A DNA stretch of 64,000 nucleotides. Source: Alteromonadaceae bacterium M269. Lineage in GTDB: Bacteria > Pseudomonadota > Gammaproteobacteria > Enterobacterales > Alteromonadaceae. The notes below the pieces were generated by a model. That model was not told the origin of the DNA, did not search any database, and saw only the letters and a list, made by a program, of their open reading frames with translations. The stretch is taken from positions 124,001-188,000 of the forward strand of contig SMNZ01000003.1 of assembly GCA_004353515.1 (NCBI GenBank). The letters run 5' to 3'. This document shows, one piece after another, positions 54,622-63,098 of the stretch (positions within the stretch are counted from its first letter, which is position 1; every line of letters starts with the position of its first letter). The position numbers were made by a program, and so were the translations under genes.

Positions 54622-55823
54622 CTTTCTTGTTCGGTTTTAACACAAATTTGATGTTGCCCTGGCTGATTGGATATATCCAACCAAGTATCAAGACTAATGT
54701 TACTAGCTAATTGACCGTCAATAGAAGAAATTTCGTCACCAACAGTCAAGTCAGTATTGAAGGCTGGCATATCAGGAAGAATATAACGTACGATAAAGTT
54801 ACCGTTTTTCAGCTTTCGAAGCTCTAAACCAATCAGGTTGTAGCGCGATGCAAAGGAAAGGCCTTTAATAGGTGTAAGATGAAGCAGCTCTCGCTGGTAA
54901 TCCAAAATCATGTCGTAGTGAGAAAATAAAGCACTGCCTAAGTACCAAAAGTCGTCTTCATCATCTGTCTTAACCAGATTTGTTTTGATGTTTGGGAAAT
55001 TGGCATCCCCGACCATCAGTTTGGGCAGAGTCGTACGCTGATGAATGGTTTGTCCGCTCAAGCCGAAGTCTGCTGCGGTGATAGTTTTACTGGATAAGGC
55101 TAAACCTTCGTTATCCAGATAAGCAGTATTGATTTTCATGAAATGACGGCTGCCAGTGTCGAGGATCATTTCATGTTCTATGGTTGTATTTTCATCTAGA
55201 TTGATTCTGACAGGTACTTTAAAGCGCCTGAACTTTACCTTAGCGGGAATAGTGATGGTATTAGACGCAAGCATTGGTAGACTCTCTTTGCTGTATATAC
55301 TCACGCGATTCTCAGCTTTGTTGAGTTGCCAGTGAAAATGTTGAATCACGTCATGTCCCAAAACACCATCCACTATCGCTTCGTCTTTGTCTAAATAATA
55401 AGGTGTTGTTGTGGCTGGCATATAGGCAAAACCAACATCTTTAAAAGAAACACCACCTAAATTAAGGGTATCAACACGGGTTTTATAGGCAGGGCTTCTT
55501 GATGAGTCGCCAACGCCTCCCAATGAAAGCCCATACCCTTCGGGTAAATTTAGTGATTTGACTTTATCTGTGTCGATAAAAAAGCTAACTCTGGCACCAG
55601 TATCTATAACAAAGCGTAAGTTATCTACACCATTAACTGACGCCAATATCTGTGGCTTGTTGCCAATGTATTCCGTCTCTAATATGAGATGCTCATCTGG
55701 TGTATTCCAGGTTGGTTCAAGGCTATTGTTGGCCGCCATTAAACGAGTGTAGTTGAATAGCGAACAAGATGAGACCGAGAAAAACAACAGCATAAGGCAA
55801 ATGCGTTTTATATTTTTCTCCAT
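54576..55823 (-). CDS. retropepsin-like aspartic protease lipoprotein with two DTG lobes and PDZ-like tail
   Basis: 415 residues. The signal ends in a lipobox (FFSVSSCSLF). Two aspartic protease motifs occur, FVIDTGARVSFF near residue 72 and MILDTGSRHFMK near 220, each followed by family-type strands (VDGVLGHDVIQHFHWQLN, FWYLGSALFSHYDMILDY). Two lobes in one chain recall pepsin-like pseudosymmetry built from retropepsin units. The C-terminal 85 residues (NFIVRYILPDMPAFNTDLTV, GDEISSIDGQ) look like a PDZ domain. The substrate is unknown. Confidence 0.83.
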   Translation of the reverse strand: MEKNIKRICLMLLFFSVSSCSLFNYTRLMAANNSLEPTWNTPDEHLILETEYIGNKPQILASVNGVDNLRFVIDTGARVSFFIDTDKVKSLNLPEGYGLSLGGVGDSSRSPAYKTRVDTLNLGGVSFKDVGFAYMPATTTPYYLDKDEAIVDGVLGHDVIQHFHWQLNKAENRVSIYSKESLPMLASNTITIPAKVKFRRFKVPVRINLDENTTIEHEMILDTGSRHFMKINTAYLDNEGLALSSKTITAADFGLSGQTIHQRTTLPKLMVGDANFPNIKTNLVKTDDEDDFWYLGSALFSHYDMILDYQRELLHLTPIKGLSFASRYNLIGLELRKLKNGNFIVRYILPDMPAFNTDLTVGDEISSIDGQLASNISLDTWLDISNQPGQHQICVKTEQERCLSLTSSHIIGYSK

Positions 55824-55910
55824 ACTGAGTTCCTTTTTTAAGTCGTAAACAATGTACTCACTTTAAAAAGGCTGGCGTGAAATTTTAGTGAATTTTTCAG
55901 CTTATTTGGT

Positions 55911-56168
55911 TAGGGTCTGTTGATCTTTGTTCATTTTTTTATGCTGAACGATAAAATGGTCTAGACCAAGGTGCCAATGACGCCGTTTGGCTATCCAAAT
56001 AAGTCATTGGCAACGCAGTGATAGCCCATTTTAGCTTCAGCCCTTTGGGCAGCGGCCCTTTTTTAGCCATACTGCCCACAAATTCGCTCGTTTAGCACCA
56101 CTAGACTTCTCTCATTTGCGGTGGTCTGGGTAAAAAATTGCGAGCTGCACAAATATCAACAGACCCTA
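55911..56168. mobile_element. MITE-like non-autonomous element, 258 bp
   Basis: Terminal inverted repeats of 23 bp with two mismatches lie at 55911-55933 and 56146-56168; the outer 14 bp, TAGGGTCTGTTGAT, are perfect. TA at both outer ends could be a target duplication as in IS630/Tc1-type insertion. Inside, GCCAATGAC at 55973 and GTCATTGGC at 56003-56011 form a hairpin. There is no transposase ORF. It lies just upstream of the 91-residue ORF and recO. Confidence 0.72.
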
Positions 56169-56219
56169 GTTATAGTCGGCAATTCAGGTAAACTACGCTT
56201 TTGGTCGAATTGCTTTGAT

Positions 56220-56495
56220 ATGAAAAGACCGGTAGACAAATTATTAAGCAAGCATCCAGGCTTAACACACTCTGAAAATCAAAAAGTCGCCTCACATGTG
56301 CAGCGTGAGGATGGAGAGTGGATTCAACACACGCTAATGGTGGAGGGACAGGATGTACCCTTTAAATTTAAACGAAAGCAACAATACAAAAGCTTAAAAG
56401 GTGCACGAGTGAATCTGACTTATTATCCCGACACAGAAGTCGTTGCGGGTATGGAGTTTGAATTGATGAAAGTTGTACGCGTTAAGGTTGCCTAG
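56220..56495 (+). CDS. small hypothetical protein upstream of recO
   Basis: 91 residues from the ATG at 56220 (MKRPVDKLLSKHPGLTHSEN); the open frame runs upstream into the MITE but that part is not expected to be coding. The body is beta-rich and charged (EWIQHTLMVEGQDVPFKFKR, VNLTYYPDTEVVAGMEFELM). No family was recognised. Its stop is 8 bp before recO, so it is probably co-transcribed with the recO-pdxJ-acpS block. Confidence 0.65.
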   Translation: MKRPVDKLLSKHPGLTHSENQKVASHVQREDGEWIQHTLMVEGQDVPFKFKRKQQYKSLKGARVNLTYYPDTEVVAGMEFELMKVVRVKVA

Positions 56496-56503
56496 CTTCG
56501 GTC

Positions 56504-57214
56504 ATGATGAGTGACGATTTAATTGATGGTTTTGTTCTGCATAGCAGGCCATACCGTGAAACAAGCGCTTTAGTTGATATCTTTTCTCAGCAACTAGGGA
56601 AGGTGAGTGTTGTTGCTAAAGGATTGAGAGGGAAGCGAAATCCTAAAAAAAGTCTGTTACAACTTTTTCAGCCGTTGCAATTCCAGTTGTCAGGCAAGAG
56701 TGAGCTGAAAAACTTAGGTCATATTGAAATTGCAGGAAAGCCTTATCACTTTTCGGGGCATGTCCTTTTCTCTGCAATGTACTTGAATGAGTTATTGAAC
56801 CGCCTTCTGATGAAGGAGTTTGCCTATCCCGAAATCTACGATATTTATGTTGAAACACTGAATCAGTTAAGTGTTAGGGAAATAGAACCCTTGCTGCGTG
56901 AGTTTGAGCTAGGCTTGCTGCAAGCGCTGGGGTATGGCATTGATTTTACAGCTGATTGGCAACACCAAGAAGCCATTCACGCAGAACATTATTATGGCTT
57001 TGTCCATGAACACGGATGGCAGAAGCTTGATAACAATCATCAGCATGCTAACTGTTTTAAAGGCAGTGATTTGATAGCCATTGCTGAACTGAATTGGCAG
57101 TCAACTTCGTTGGCAGCCGCAAAGAAAATAACACGTATGGCATTGCGTCCATTGTTAGGTGATAAGCCTTTGAAAAGCCGGGAGCTGTTTGCCCCTGTTG
57201 TGAGAACGGAGTAA
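56504..57214 (+). CDS. recO: DNA repair protein RecO
   Basis: 236 residues. The N-terminal OB fold reads [20 protein letters not shown] and [20 protein letters not shown]; the helical part has [20 protein letters not shown] and [15 protein letters not shown]. It loads RecA with RecR on SSB-coated DNA. The ATG at 56504 or 56507 may be used. It is followed 5 bp later by pdxJ, the usual order. Confidence 0.95.
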   Translation: MMSDDLIDGFVLHSRPYRETSALVDIFSQQLGKVSVVAKGLRGKRNPKKSLLQLFQPLQFQLSGKSELKNLGHIEIAGKPYHFSGHVLFSAMYLNELLNRLLMKEFAYPEIYDIYVETLNQLSVREIEPLLREFELGLLQALGYGIDFTADWQHQEAIHAEHYYGFVHEHGWQKLDNNHQHANCFKGSDLIAIAELNWQSTSLAAAKKITRMALRPLLGDKPLKSRELFAPVVRTE

Positions 57215-57219
57215 TACAA

Positions 57220-57951
57220 ATGAAAGATATTTTACTTGGCGTGAACATTGATCATACCGCAACGATTAGAAATGCACGAGGAACTCATTATCCGGACCCT
57301 GTGCATGCAGCTGATGTTGCTGAGCGAGCTGGTGCCGATGGTATTACTGTGCATTTACGTGAAGATCGTCGCCATATTATGGATCGCGATGTTGAATTAT
57401 TAAGTCAGACGCTGAATACAAGAATGAATCTCGAAATGGCAGTGACTGACGAGATGATTTCTATAGCAGAGAGAATCAAGCCCGCTTTTTGTTGTTTAGT
57501 GCCAGAAAAGCGTGAAGAGTTGACGACTGAGGGTGGGTTGGATGTTGCTGGTAATCTAGACAACATTCAGAAGGCTTGTACCCGTTTGATCGACGCAGGG
57601 ATTATTGTTTCTTTGTTTATCGATGCTGACAAAGAACAGATAGATGCTGCAAAGGCGAGTGGCGCAACCTTTATTGAAATTCATACCGGTAAATATGCAG
57701 ATACGGTTGATTATACCGAACAAAAACTTGAGCTTGAAAAGCTCACTAAAGGCATAGAGTACGCTGATAGCTTAGGTTTGACAGTTAATGCGGGGCACGG
57801 ATTGCATTATCACAATGTTAAACCAATAGCGGCTATTCCTCAGTTGTACGAGCTTAACATTGGTCACGCCATTATCGCTCGTGCGGCTTTCGACGGGTTG
57901 CATAAAGCAGTTGCTGATATGAAGCGTATCATGCTTGAAGCAAGACTATAG
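57220..57951 (+). CDS. pdxJ: pyridoxine 5'-phosphate synthase PdxJ
   Basis: 243 residues, full length. [20 protein letters not shown] opens the TIM barrel, with [28 protein letters not shown] and [19 protein letters not shown] as further family blocks. It condenses 1-deoxy-D-xylulose 5-phosphate and 3-amino-2-oxopropyl phosphate to pyridoxine 5'-phosphate, the last step of DXP-dependent vitamin B6 synthesis. Confidence 0.97.
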   Translation: MKDILLGVNIDHTATIRNARGTHYPDPVHAADVAERAGADGITVHLREDRRHIMDRDVELLSQTLNTRMNLEMAVTDEMISIAERIKPAFCCLVPEKREELTTEGGLDVAGNLDNIQKACTRLIDAGIIVSLFIDADKEQIDAAKASGATFIEIHTGKYADTVDYTEQKLELEKLTKGIEYADSLGLTVNAGHGLHYHNVKPIAAIPQLYELNIGHAIIARAAFDGLHKAVADMKRIMLEARL

Positions 57952-57970
57952 TGTTGAACGGAGTCGATTA

Positions 57971-58345
57971 ATGGCGTTGCTAGGATTAGGGACTGACATC
58001 GTAGAAATTGCGCGTATCGAAAAGCAGCTTGAAAAGACGCACCGCTTAGCTGAACGTGTTTTGACGGCTGAAGAACTCGATATTTTCAATGAACACAAGT
58101 TTCCCGCGAGATATCTGGCCAAGCGTTTTGCTGCCAAAGAAGCGATGGTAAAGGCTGTAGGCATTGGCATTGGTAACGGCGTCAGTTGGCAGCAAATGGC
58201 TGTATGTAATCGTGAAAGCGGTCAGCCTTATATGGAATATTCAGGCTACTTAGCAGAAGTTTGTAAAAAAATGGGTGTTACGGAATGCCTACTAAGTATT
58301 GCAGATGAGCAACACTATGCTGTTGCCACAGTCGTTTTGGGCTAG
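57971..58345 (+). CDS. acpS: holo-[acyl-carrier-protein] synthase AcpS
   Basis: 124 residues from the ATG at 57971 (MALLGLGTDIVEIARIEKQL); an upstream in-frame start at 57935 would overlap pdxJ and lengthen the protein beyond the usual size. The Mg and CoA motifs are GTDIVEIARIE and RFAAKEAMVKAVGIGIG. It transfers 4'-phosphopantetheine from CoA to apo-ACP. Confidence 0.95.
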   Translation: MALLGLGTDIVEIARIEKQLEKTHRLAERVLTAEELDIFNEHKFPARYLAKRFAAKEAMVKAVGIGIGNGVSWQQMAVCNRESGQPYMEYSGYLAEVCKKMGVTECLLSIADEQHYAVATVVLG

Positions 58346-58350
58346 CTCAC

Positions 58351-59685
58351 ATGGTTAGTATCTTTAAAGCGCCGAAGAAAGCTAAAAAGTTAGTAAAACT
58401 GAAAACACTGACTTTAATGGTAGACGGATTGGATCATGAGGGACACGGTGTATGTACCGAAAATCAGCCAGTTGTTTTTGTACCCAAAACTCTACCAGGA
58501 GAAAAAATAAGAGCATCAGTCTCTATCACGAATAAACGTTTTTGGCAGGGAAAGCTAATGGACGTTATTGAACCAAGCCCGGAAAGAATTACTCCTAAGT
58601 GTCACTACTATGAACAGTGTGGAGGATGCCAAGTACAACATGCCTCAGCTGATTATATGCTTGAAGCCAAGCAAAAAGCAGTTGATTCTATGCTGCAAAA
58701 GCAGCTTGGAATGAACCCGTTGCCTTGGCAACAGCCACTAACTTCAAAAGCGTGGTCGTATAGACGAAAAGCGCGGCTTGCGGTTAATGCTCAAGATGAT
58801 AGTCATTTGAAACTTGGCTTTAGAGGTGAAGAGACTAATGACATAGTCGATATTAGCCACTGTGCTGTCCTTGAACCAAAACTCAATGAGTTAGTTCAAG
58901 ATATTAAGCTTCTGATTAAAAAGCTAAAAGTACGCCGATATATTGGTCATATCAGCTTGTTACAAGGTGACAATGTCACTCAGGTTACTTTTCGTATCAC
59001 GAAAGATGTGGAAAAAAATGATCGCAATTTACTAGCAGGATTTGCGGACCGCGCTAATATCAAGCTAGTGCTTGAGTTACATAAGGGAACTTTCGAGGCG
59101 GTATCTCAATCCAATGATGATGTCTTTATTTCGCCTGTTGATGGGCTAAAACTTAACTGTGAACCGAATGATTTCTTGCAAGTTAATGCCGACGTTAATC
59201 GCAAAATGGTACAGCAAGCAATTCAGTGGTTAGCACTTAATGATAATGACAAAGTGGCCGATTTATTTTGTGGTATCGGTAACTTTAGTTTGCCGTTGGC
59301 GAAAGTGTGTCAACAGGTTGTAGGTCTTGAAGGTGTCACCGATATGGTGCAGCGCGCAACGAACAATGCGCAATTAAATGGCATTGAAAACGCGGATTTT
59401 GATTGTGTGGACTTATCTCAAGATGATTCTTTGGCACATAAATCGCTGTCGGGATACAGCGTAATGCTGTTAGATCCCGCTCGAGCAGGAGCAATGTCTG
59501 TTGCTCAACAACTAAGTACAAAACAGTGGAAGAAAATATTGTACGTTTCTTGCAACCCGAGCACTTTTGCTCGTGATGCTAAAGTGATGCAATCAAAAGG
59601 GTTCAAGCTGACCAAGATTGGTTTATTAGATATGTTTCCTCAAACTTCGCATGTCGAGCTAATGGCGTTGTTTTCGGGTAACTAG
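58351..59685 (+). CDS. rlmD: 23S rRNA (uracil1939-C5)-methyltransferase RlmD
   Basis: 444 residues. The N-terminal TRAM domain (LMVDGLDHEGHGVCTENQPV) is followed by [4Fe-4S] cysteines (CHYYEQCGGCQVQH), the SAM site (VADLFCGIGNFSLPLAKV) and the catalytic cysteine block (ILYVSCNPSTFARDAKVM). It methylates U1939 of 23S rRNA. It starts 5 bp after acpS, in the same operon. Confidence 0.95.
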   Translation: MVSIFKAPKKAKKLVKLKTLTLMVDGLDHEGHGVCTENQPVVFVPKTLPGEKIRASVSITNKRFWQGKLMDVIEPSPERITPKCHYYEQCGGCQVQHASADYMLEAKQKAVDSMLQKQLGMNPLPWQQPLTSKAWSYRRKARLAVNAQDDSHLKLGFRGEETNDIVDISHCAVLEPKLNELVQDIKLLIKKLKVRRYIGHISLLQGDNVTQVTFRITKDVEKNDRNLLAGFADRANIKLVLELHKGTFEAVSQSNDDVFISPVDGLKLNCEPNDFLQVNADVNRKMVQQAIQWLALNDNDKVADLFCGIGNFSLPLAKVCQQVVGLEGVTDMVQRATNNAQLNGIENADFDCVDLSQDDSLAHKSLSGYSVMLLDPARAGAMSVAQQLSTKQWKKILYVSCNPSTFARDAKVMQSKGFKLTKIGLLDMFPQTSHVELMALFSGN

Positions 59686-59756
59686 AGCAACAGGTTCTAG
59701 CAGCTCGTGGTAATTGGTTTGCTGTATAAAGTAAGTGACTATAAGTAAGGTGTATT

Positions 59757-61916
59757 ATGGTTTCGATTCGTAAAGTTCATGAAGAAATTCGCCCCGGTTT
59801 CGAAGACTGGTTGGCGACTTTATCGCTTTCAAACGAAACAAAAGAGAAGTTAGCCAGTATTTTTGAGAGTCCAGATATTCTGCTCATTGGGCAAGAAATG
59901 GTTGAGATTCTTCATGAGTTACGTATGGACGATACGACTCTATTGGCTGCGCTTGTTTATCCTTATTGTCAGCAACATGAATTGACTGATGACATGATTG
60001 CAGAAAGTTTTTCACCGGATATTCAGAAACTGATATCGGGTGCCAGAAGCATGGATGCCATACGCTCATTGCATTTTAGTGGTCGCTTCTCCGGTAACTC
60101 TTCAGAAACACAAACCGATAATATTCGACGTATGCTGCTCTCTATGGTTGAAGACGTTAGGGCGGTTGTCATTAAGCTTGCTGAGAGAATCTGTGAGTTG
60201 CGTTCAGTAAAAAATGCAGATGAAGAAACACGGGTATTAGTGGCTAAAGAGTGCGCCGAAATATACGCGCCTTTGGCAAATCGACTGGGCATCGGACAAC
60301 TTAAGTGGGAGTTAGAAGATCTTTCGTTTCGCTATCTGCATCCAGCAACCTATAAGAAGATTGCCAAGCTCCTGGACGAAAAGCGGATGGACCGCGAGGG
60401 TTATATCAATAATTTCGTTGAAGAGCTTCAAGCGATGCTAGAGAAGCATCAAATTCGCGCTAAGGTCTTTGGTCGTCCCAAACACATTTATAGCATCTGG
60501 AGAAAGATGCAGAAGAAACAGCTGCAATTTTCTCAGTTGTTTGATATTCGCGCTGTACGTGTTATCGCTGACCGCATGCAGGATTGTTATAGTGCCCTAG
60601 GGACAGTTCACGCTACGTGGAAACATATTCCACAAGAGTTCGACGATTATATTGCAACACCAAAACCCAATGGCTATCAGTCGATACATACAGTCATCAA
60701 TGGTCCACAGGGGTTAACTGTCGAAATCCAAATTCGTACCCAAGAGATGGATCAAGATGCTGAACTTGGTGTCGCAGCTCATTGGAAGTACAAAGAAGGA
60801 AATACTTCAGGTCAGGATAGTTACGACGAGAAGATCAACTGGTTACGCAAGATTTTGTTATGGCAAGAAGATGTCTCCGACAGTGGAGATATAGTCGAAG
60901 AGCTGCGTAGTCAGGTTTTTGATGACAGAGTTTATGTGTTTACGCCTAAAGGTGATGTCGTTGATTTACCCCTGGGATCAACACCGTTGGATTTCGCTTA
61001 TTACATTCACAGTAATGTCGGACATCGTTGTAACGGTGCGAAAGTTTCTGGGCGCATTGTTCCTTTTACTTATCAGTTGCAAACAGGCGATCAAGTTGAA
61101 GTATTGACGGCGAAACAGCCGAACCCTAGTCGAGATTGGATGAATCCAAGCTTAGGTTATGTTCACTCTTCACGTGCAAGAGCCAAGATTCAGACGTGGT
61201 TTAAGAAGCTTGACCGCGAGAAAAACTTGGTCGCAGGGCGGGAGATACTTGATGCTGAGCTACAAAAGGTTCATCTAAAGTCAAAAGACGCGCATAAAGC
61301 GTTTGCGAAATTCAATCTTAAATCTGTTGACGATCTCTATGTAGCCGTTGGGGCAGGCGACATTCGCAACAAGCAAATCATTAACTACTTGCTGCATCTA
61401 GAAACGCCTGAACCTGGACTTGATCCTAGACTCAAACAACCTAAGAGTGTTCCGCCGTCCAAGAAGGACAGTATTGAAATCGAAGGTGTAGGTAACCTAT
61501 TGAGTCAAATAGCAGGTTGTTGTAAGCCGCTACCTGGTGATGCAATTCAAGGTTATATCACTCAAGGGCGTGGTGTGAGCGTTCACAGGCAAGATTGTGA
61601 CCAGCTTGAACAATTGCTGAGGCAAACTCCTGAAAGGGCCATCGATGTGAATTGGTCGAACGATGTCGGCGGTGGGTTTACCACGCAAGTTGATATACGT
61701 TGTGTTGATCGAGATGGGATGCTGAGAGACATAACCACTGTTCTTGCGAATGAAAAAGTGGCGCTTTTAGGTGTTAACAGTTCTAGTGATACTAAGTTTC
61801 ATGTTGCTAGGGTTGTTGTGACCTTGGAAGTGAAAAACTTAGATATTCTCTCCAAAACGATGAACCGCTTGTCGAATTTGAAAGGAGTCGAAGAGGTTAC
61901 TCGTATTCTCCAATAG
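59757..61916 (+). CDS. relA: GTP pyrophosphokinase RelA
   Basis: 719 residues. The N-terminal HD region has lost the HD hydrolase residues (LLAALVYPYCQQHELTDDMI in place of a His-Asp pair), as in RelA rather than SpoT. The synthetase has RVIADRMQDCYSALGTVHAT, DYIATPKPNGYQSIHTVI and IQIRTQEMDQDAELGVAAHW. Then come TGS (VYVFTPKGDVVDLPLGSTPL), a Cys-rich region (IAGCCKPLPGD) and ACT. It makes (p)ppGpp on stalled ribosomes. Confidence 0.96.
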   Translation: MVSIRKVHEEIRPGFEDWLATLSLSNETKEKLASIFESPDILLIGQEMVEILHELRMDDTTLLAALVYPYCQQHELTDDMIAESFSPDIQKLISGARSMDAIRSLHFSGRFSGNSSETQTDNIRRMLLSMVEDVRAVVIKLAERICELRSVKNADEETRVLVAKECAEIYAPLANRLGIGQLKWELEDLSFRYLHPATYKKIAKLLDEKRMDREGYINNFVEELQAMLEKHQIRAKVFGRPKHIYSIWRKMQKKQLQFSQLFDIRAVRVIADRMQDCYSALGTVHATWKHIPQEFDDYIATPKPNGYQSIHTVINGPQGLTVEIQIRTQEMDQDAELGVAAHWKYKEGNTSGQDSYDEKINWLRKILLWQEDVSDSGDIVEELRSQVFDDRVYVFTPKGDVVDLPLGSTPLDFAYYIHSNVGHRCNGAKVSGRIVPFTYQLQTGDQVEVLTAKQPNPSRDWMNPSLGYVHSSRARAKIQTWFKKLDREKNLVAGREILDAELQKVHLKSKDAHKAFAKFNLKSVDDLYVAVGAGDIRNKQIINYLLHLETPEPGLDPRLKQPKSVPPSKKDSIEIEGVGNLLSQIAGCCKPLPGDAIQGYITQGRGVSVHRQDCDQLEQLLRQTPERAIDVNWSNDVGGGFTTQVDIRCVDRDGMLRDITTVLANEKVALLGVNSSSDTKFHVARVVVTLEVKNLDILSKTMNRLSNLKGVEEVTRILQ

Positions 61917-61925
61917 AGGCTTTTA

Positions 61926-62753
61926 ATGACTAAAGTTGTAGATTCCACAAATCCGCAGTTGGAGCGACTACTGTGGGTTATGGATAAGTTACGTGATCCT
62001 GAAGGCGGTTGCCCTTGGGACTTAGAACAAGACTTCGCGTCTATTGTACCGCACACGCTTGAAGAAGCTTATGAAGTTGCAGATGCGATAGAGAATGGCT
62101 CTATGGATGATGTGAAAAGCGAGCTGGGTGATTTGCTTTTTCAAGTTGTCTTTTATGCACGCTTAGCTAAAGAAGAGCAGCTATTTGATTTTGAAGGAAT
62201 AGCGGAGTCCATTGCCGAAAAACTGATTCGTCGTCATCCTCATGTTTTTGGTAGTGAGAGCGAAAAGTCTGCGGATAAATCTGATTTAAATGCGCAGTGG
62301 GAGACTATAAAGCAGCAAGAAAGGAAAGCGGCGGGAAAAGTTAATGACAACAGTATATTAGCCAATATCCCCAAAGGAATGGCCCCTCTCACCAAAGCAT
62401 TTAAATTACAAAAAAAATGCGCGAAAGTTGGATTTGATTGGCCCGAATTGCCTCCCGTAGTTGATAAAATACATGAGGAAATTGAGGAAGTCTTAGCTGA
62501 ACTTAATGCTGAATCAATAGATCAAGTTGCAGTAGAAGATGAAGTTGGGGATCTGTTGTTCGCCGTTGTTAATTTAGCGAGACATGCGAAAGTGGATCCT
62601 GAACGCGCGTTGCGTAAGGCTAACCATAAATTTGAAACGCGCTTTCGTCAGGTTGAGCAACAACTCAGCCTAGACTTCGGCGCTGTAGAAAACTGTAGCC
62701 TTGAACAAATGGAAAATGCTTGGCAGCGTATAAAACAAATAGAAAAAGAATAA
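61926..62753 (+). CDS. mazG: nucleoside triphosphate pyrophosphohydrolase MazG
   Basis: 275 residues with two MazG domains. The first has PWDLEQDFASIVPHTLEEAY and the E-x2-E...E-x2-D set ending in VKSELGDLLFQVVF; the second has EIEEVLAEL and VEDEVGDLLFAVVNLARHA. It hydrolyses NTPs to NMP and PPi and can lower (p)ppGpp. It is 10 bp behind relA, the common arrangement. Confidence 0.95.
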   Translation: MTKVVDSTNPQLERLLWVMDKLRDPEGGCPWDLEQDFASIVPHTLEEAYEVADAIENGSMDDVKSELGDLLFQVVFYARLAKEEQLFDFEGIAESIAEKLIRRHPHVFGSESEKSADKSDLNAQWETIKQQERKAAGKVNDNSILANIPKGMAPLTKAFKLQKKCAKVGFDWPELPPVVDKIHEEIEEVLAELNAESIDQVAVEDEVGDLLFAVVNLARHAKVDPERALRKANHKFETRFRQVEQQLSLDFGAVENCSLEQMENAWQRIKQIEKE

Positions 62754-62772
62754 TAACCGGAGAAAAATTGAT

Positions 62773-63090
62773 ATGCCACTCATTGCAGAGACCCCAAAAG
62801 CACCTTATTACGCCGTTATTTTTACTTCTTTGAGAACCGAGGTTGATGAAGGGTACGGCGATACTGCATTAAGAATGCTTGAGTTAGCGGAAGAACAGCC
62901 AGGTTATTTGGGGTATGAGTCTGCCCGTGATGGTGTCGGTATTACTATCTCTTATTGGTCTGATTTAGACGCTATTAAGAGTTGGAAGAAACAGGCTGAG
63001 CACAGAGAAGCGCAGAGACTTGGGCGTGAAAAGTGGTACAGCGCTTTTACTATTCGCATTGCTAAAGTTGAGCGCGCATATTCACTCTAG
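62773..63090 (+). CDS. antibiotic biosynthesis monooxygenase-like (ABM) protein
   Basis: 105 residues. A ferredoxin-like dimeric alpha/beta-barrel pattern is visible (YYAVIFTSLRTEVDEGYGDT, MLELAEEQPGYLGYESARD, ITISYWSDLDAIKSWKKQAE, HREAQRLGREKWYSAFTIRI). The closest look is the ABM group of small haem- or cofactor-free monooxygenases. A role is not known. It follows mazG by 19 bp and is probably in the same transcript. Confidence 0.82.
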   Translation: MPLIAETPKAPYYAVIFTSLRTEVDEGYGDTALRMLELAEEQPGYLGYESARDGVGITISYWSDLDAIKSWKKQAEHREAQRLGREKWYSAFTIRIAKVERAYSL

Positions 63091-63098
63091 ACGTATGA

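Noticed and set aside
56121-56219. Upstream extension of the 91-residue ORF
   Set aside because: The extra 33 codons lie largely within the MITE terminus and the ATG at 56220 is a sufficient start.
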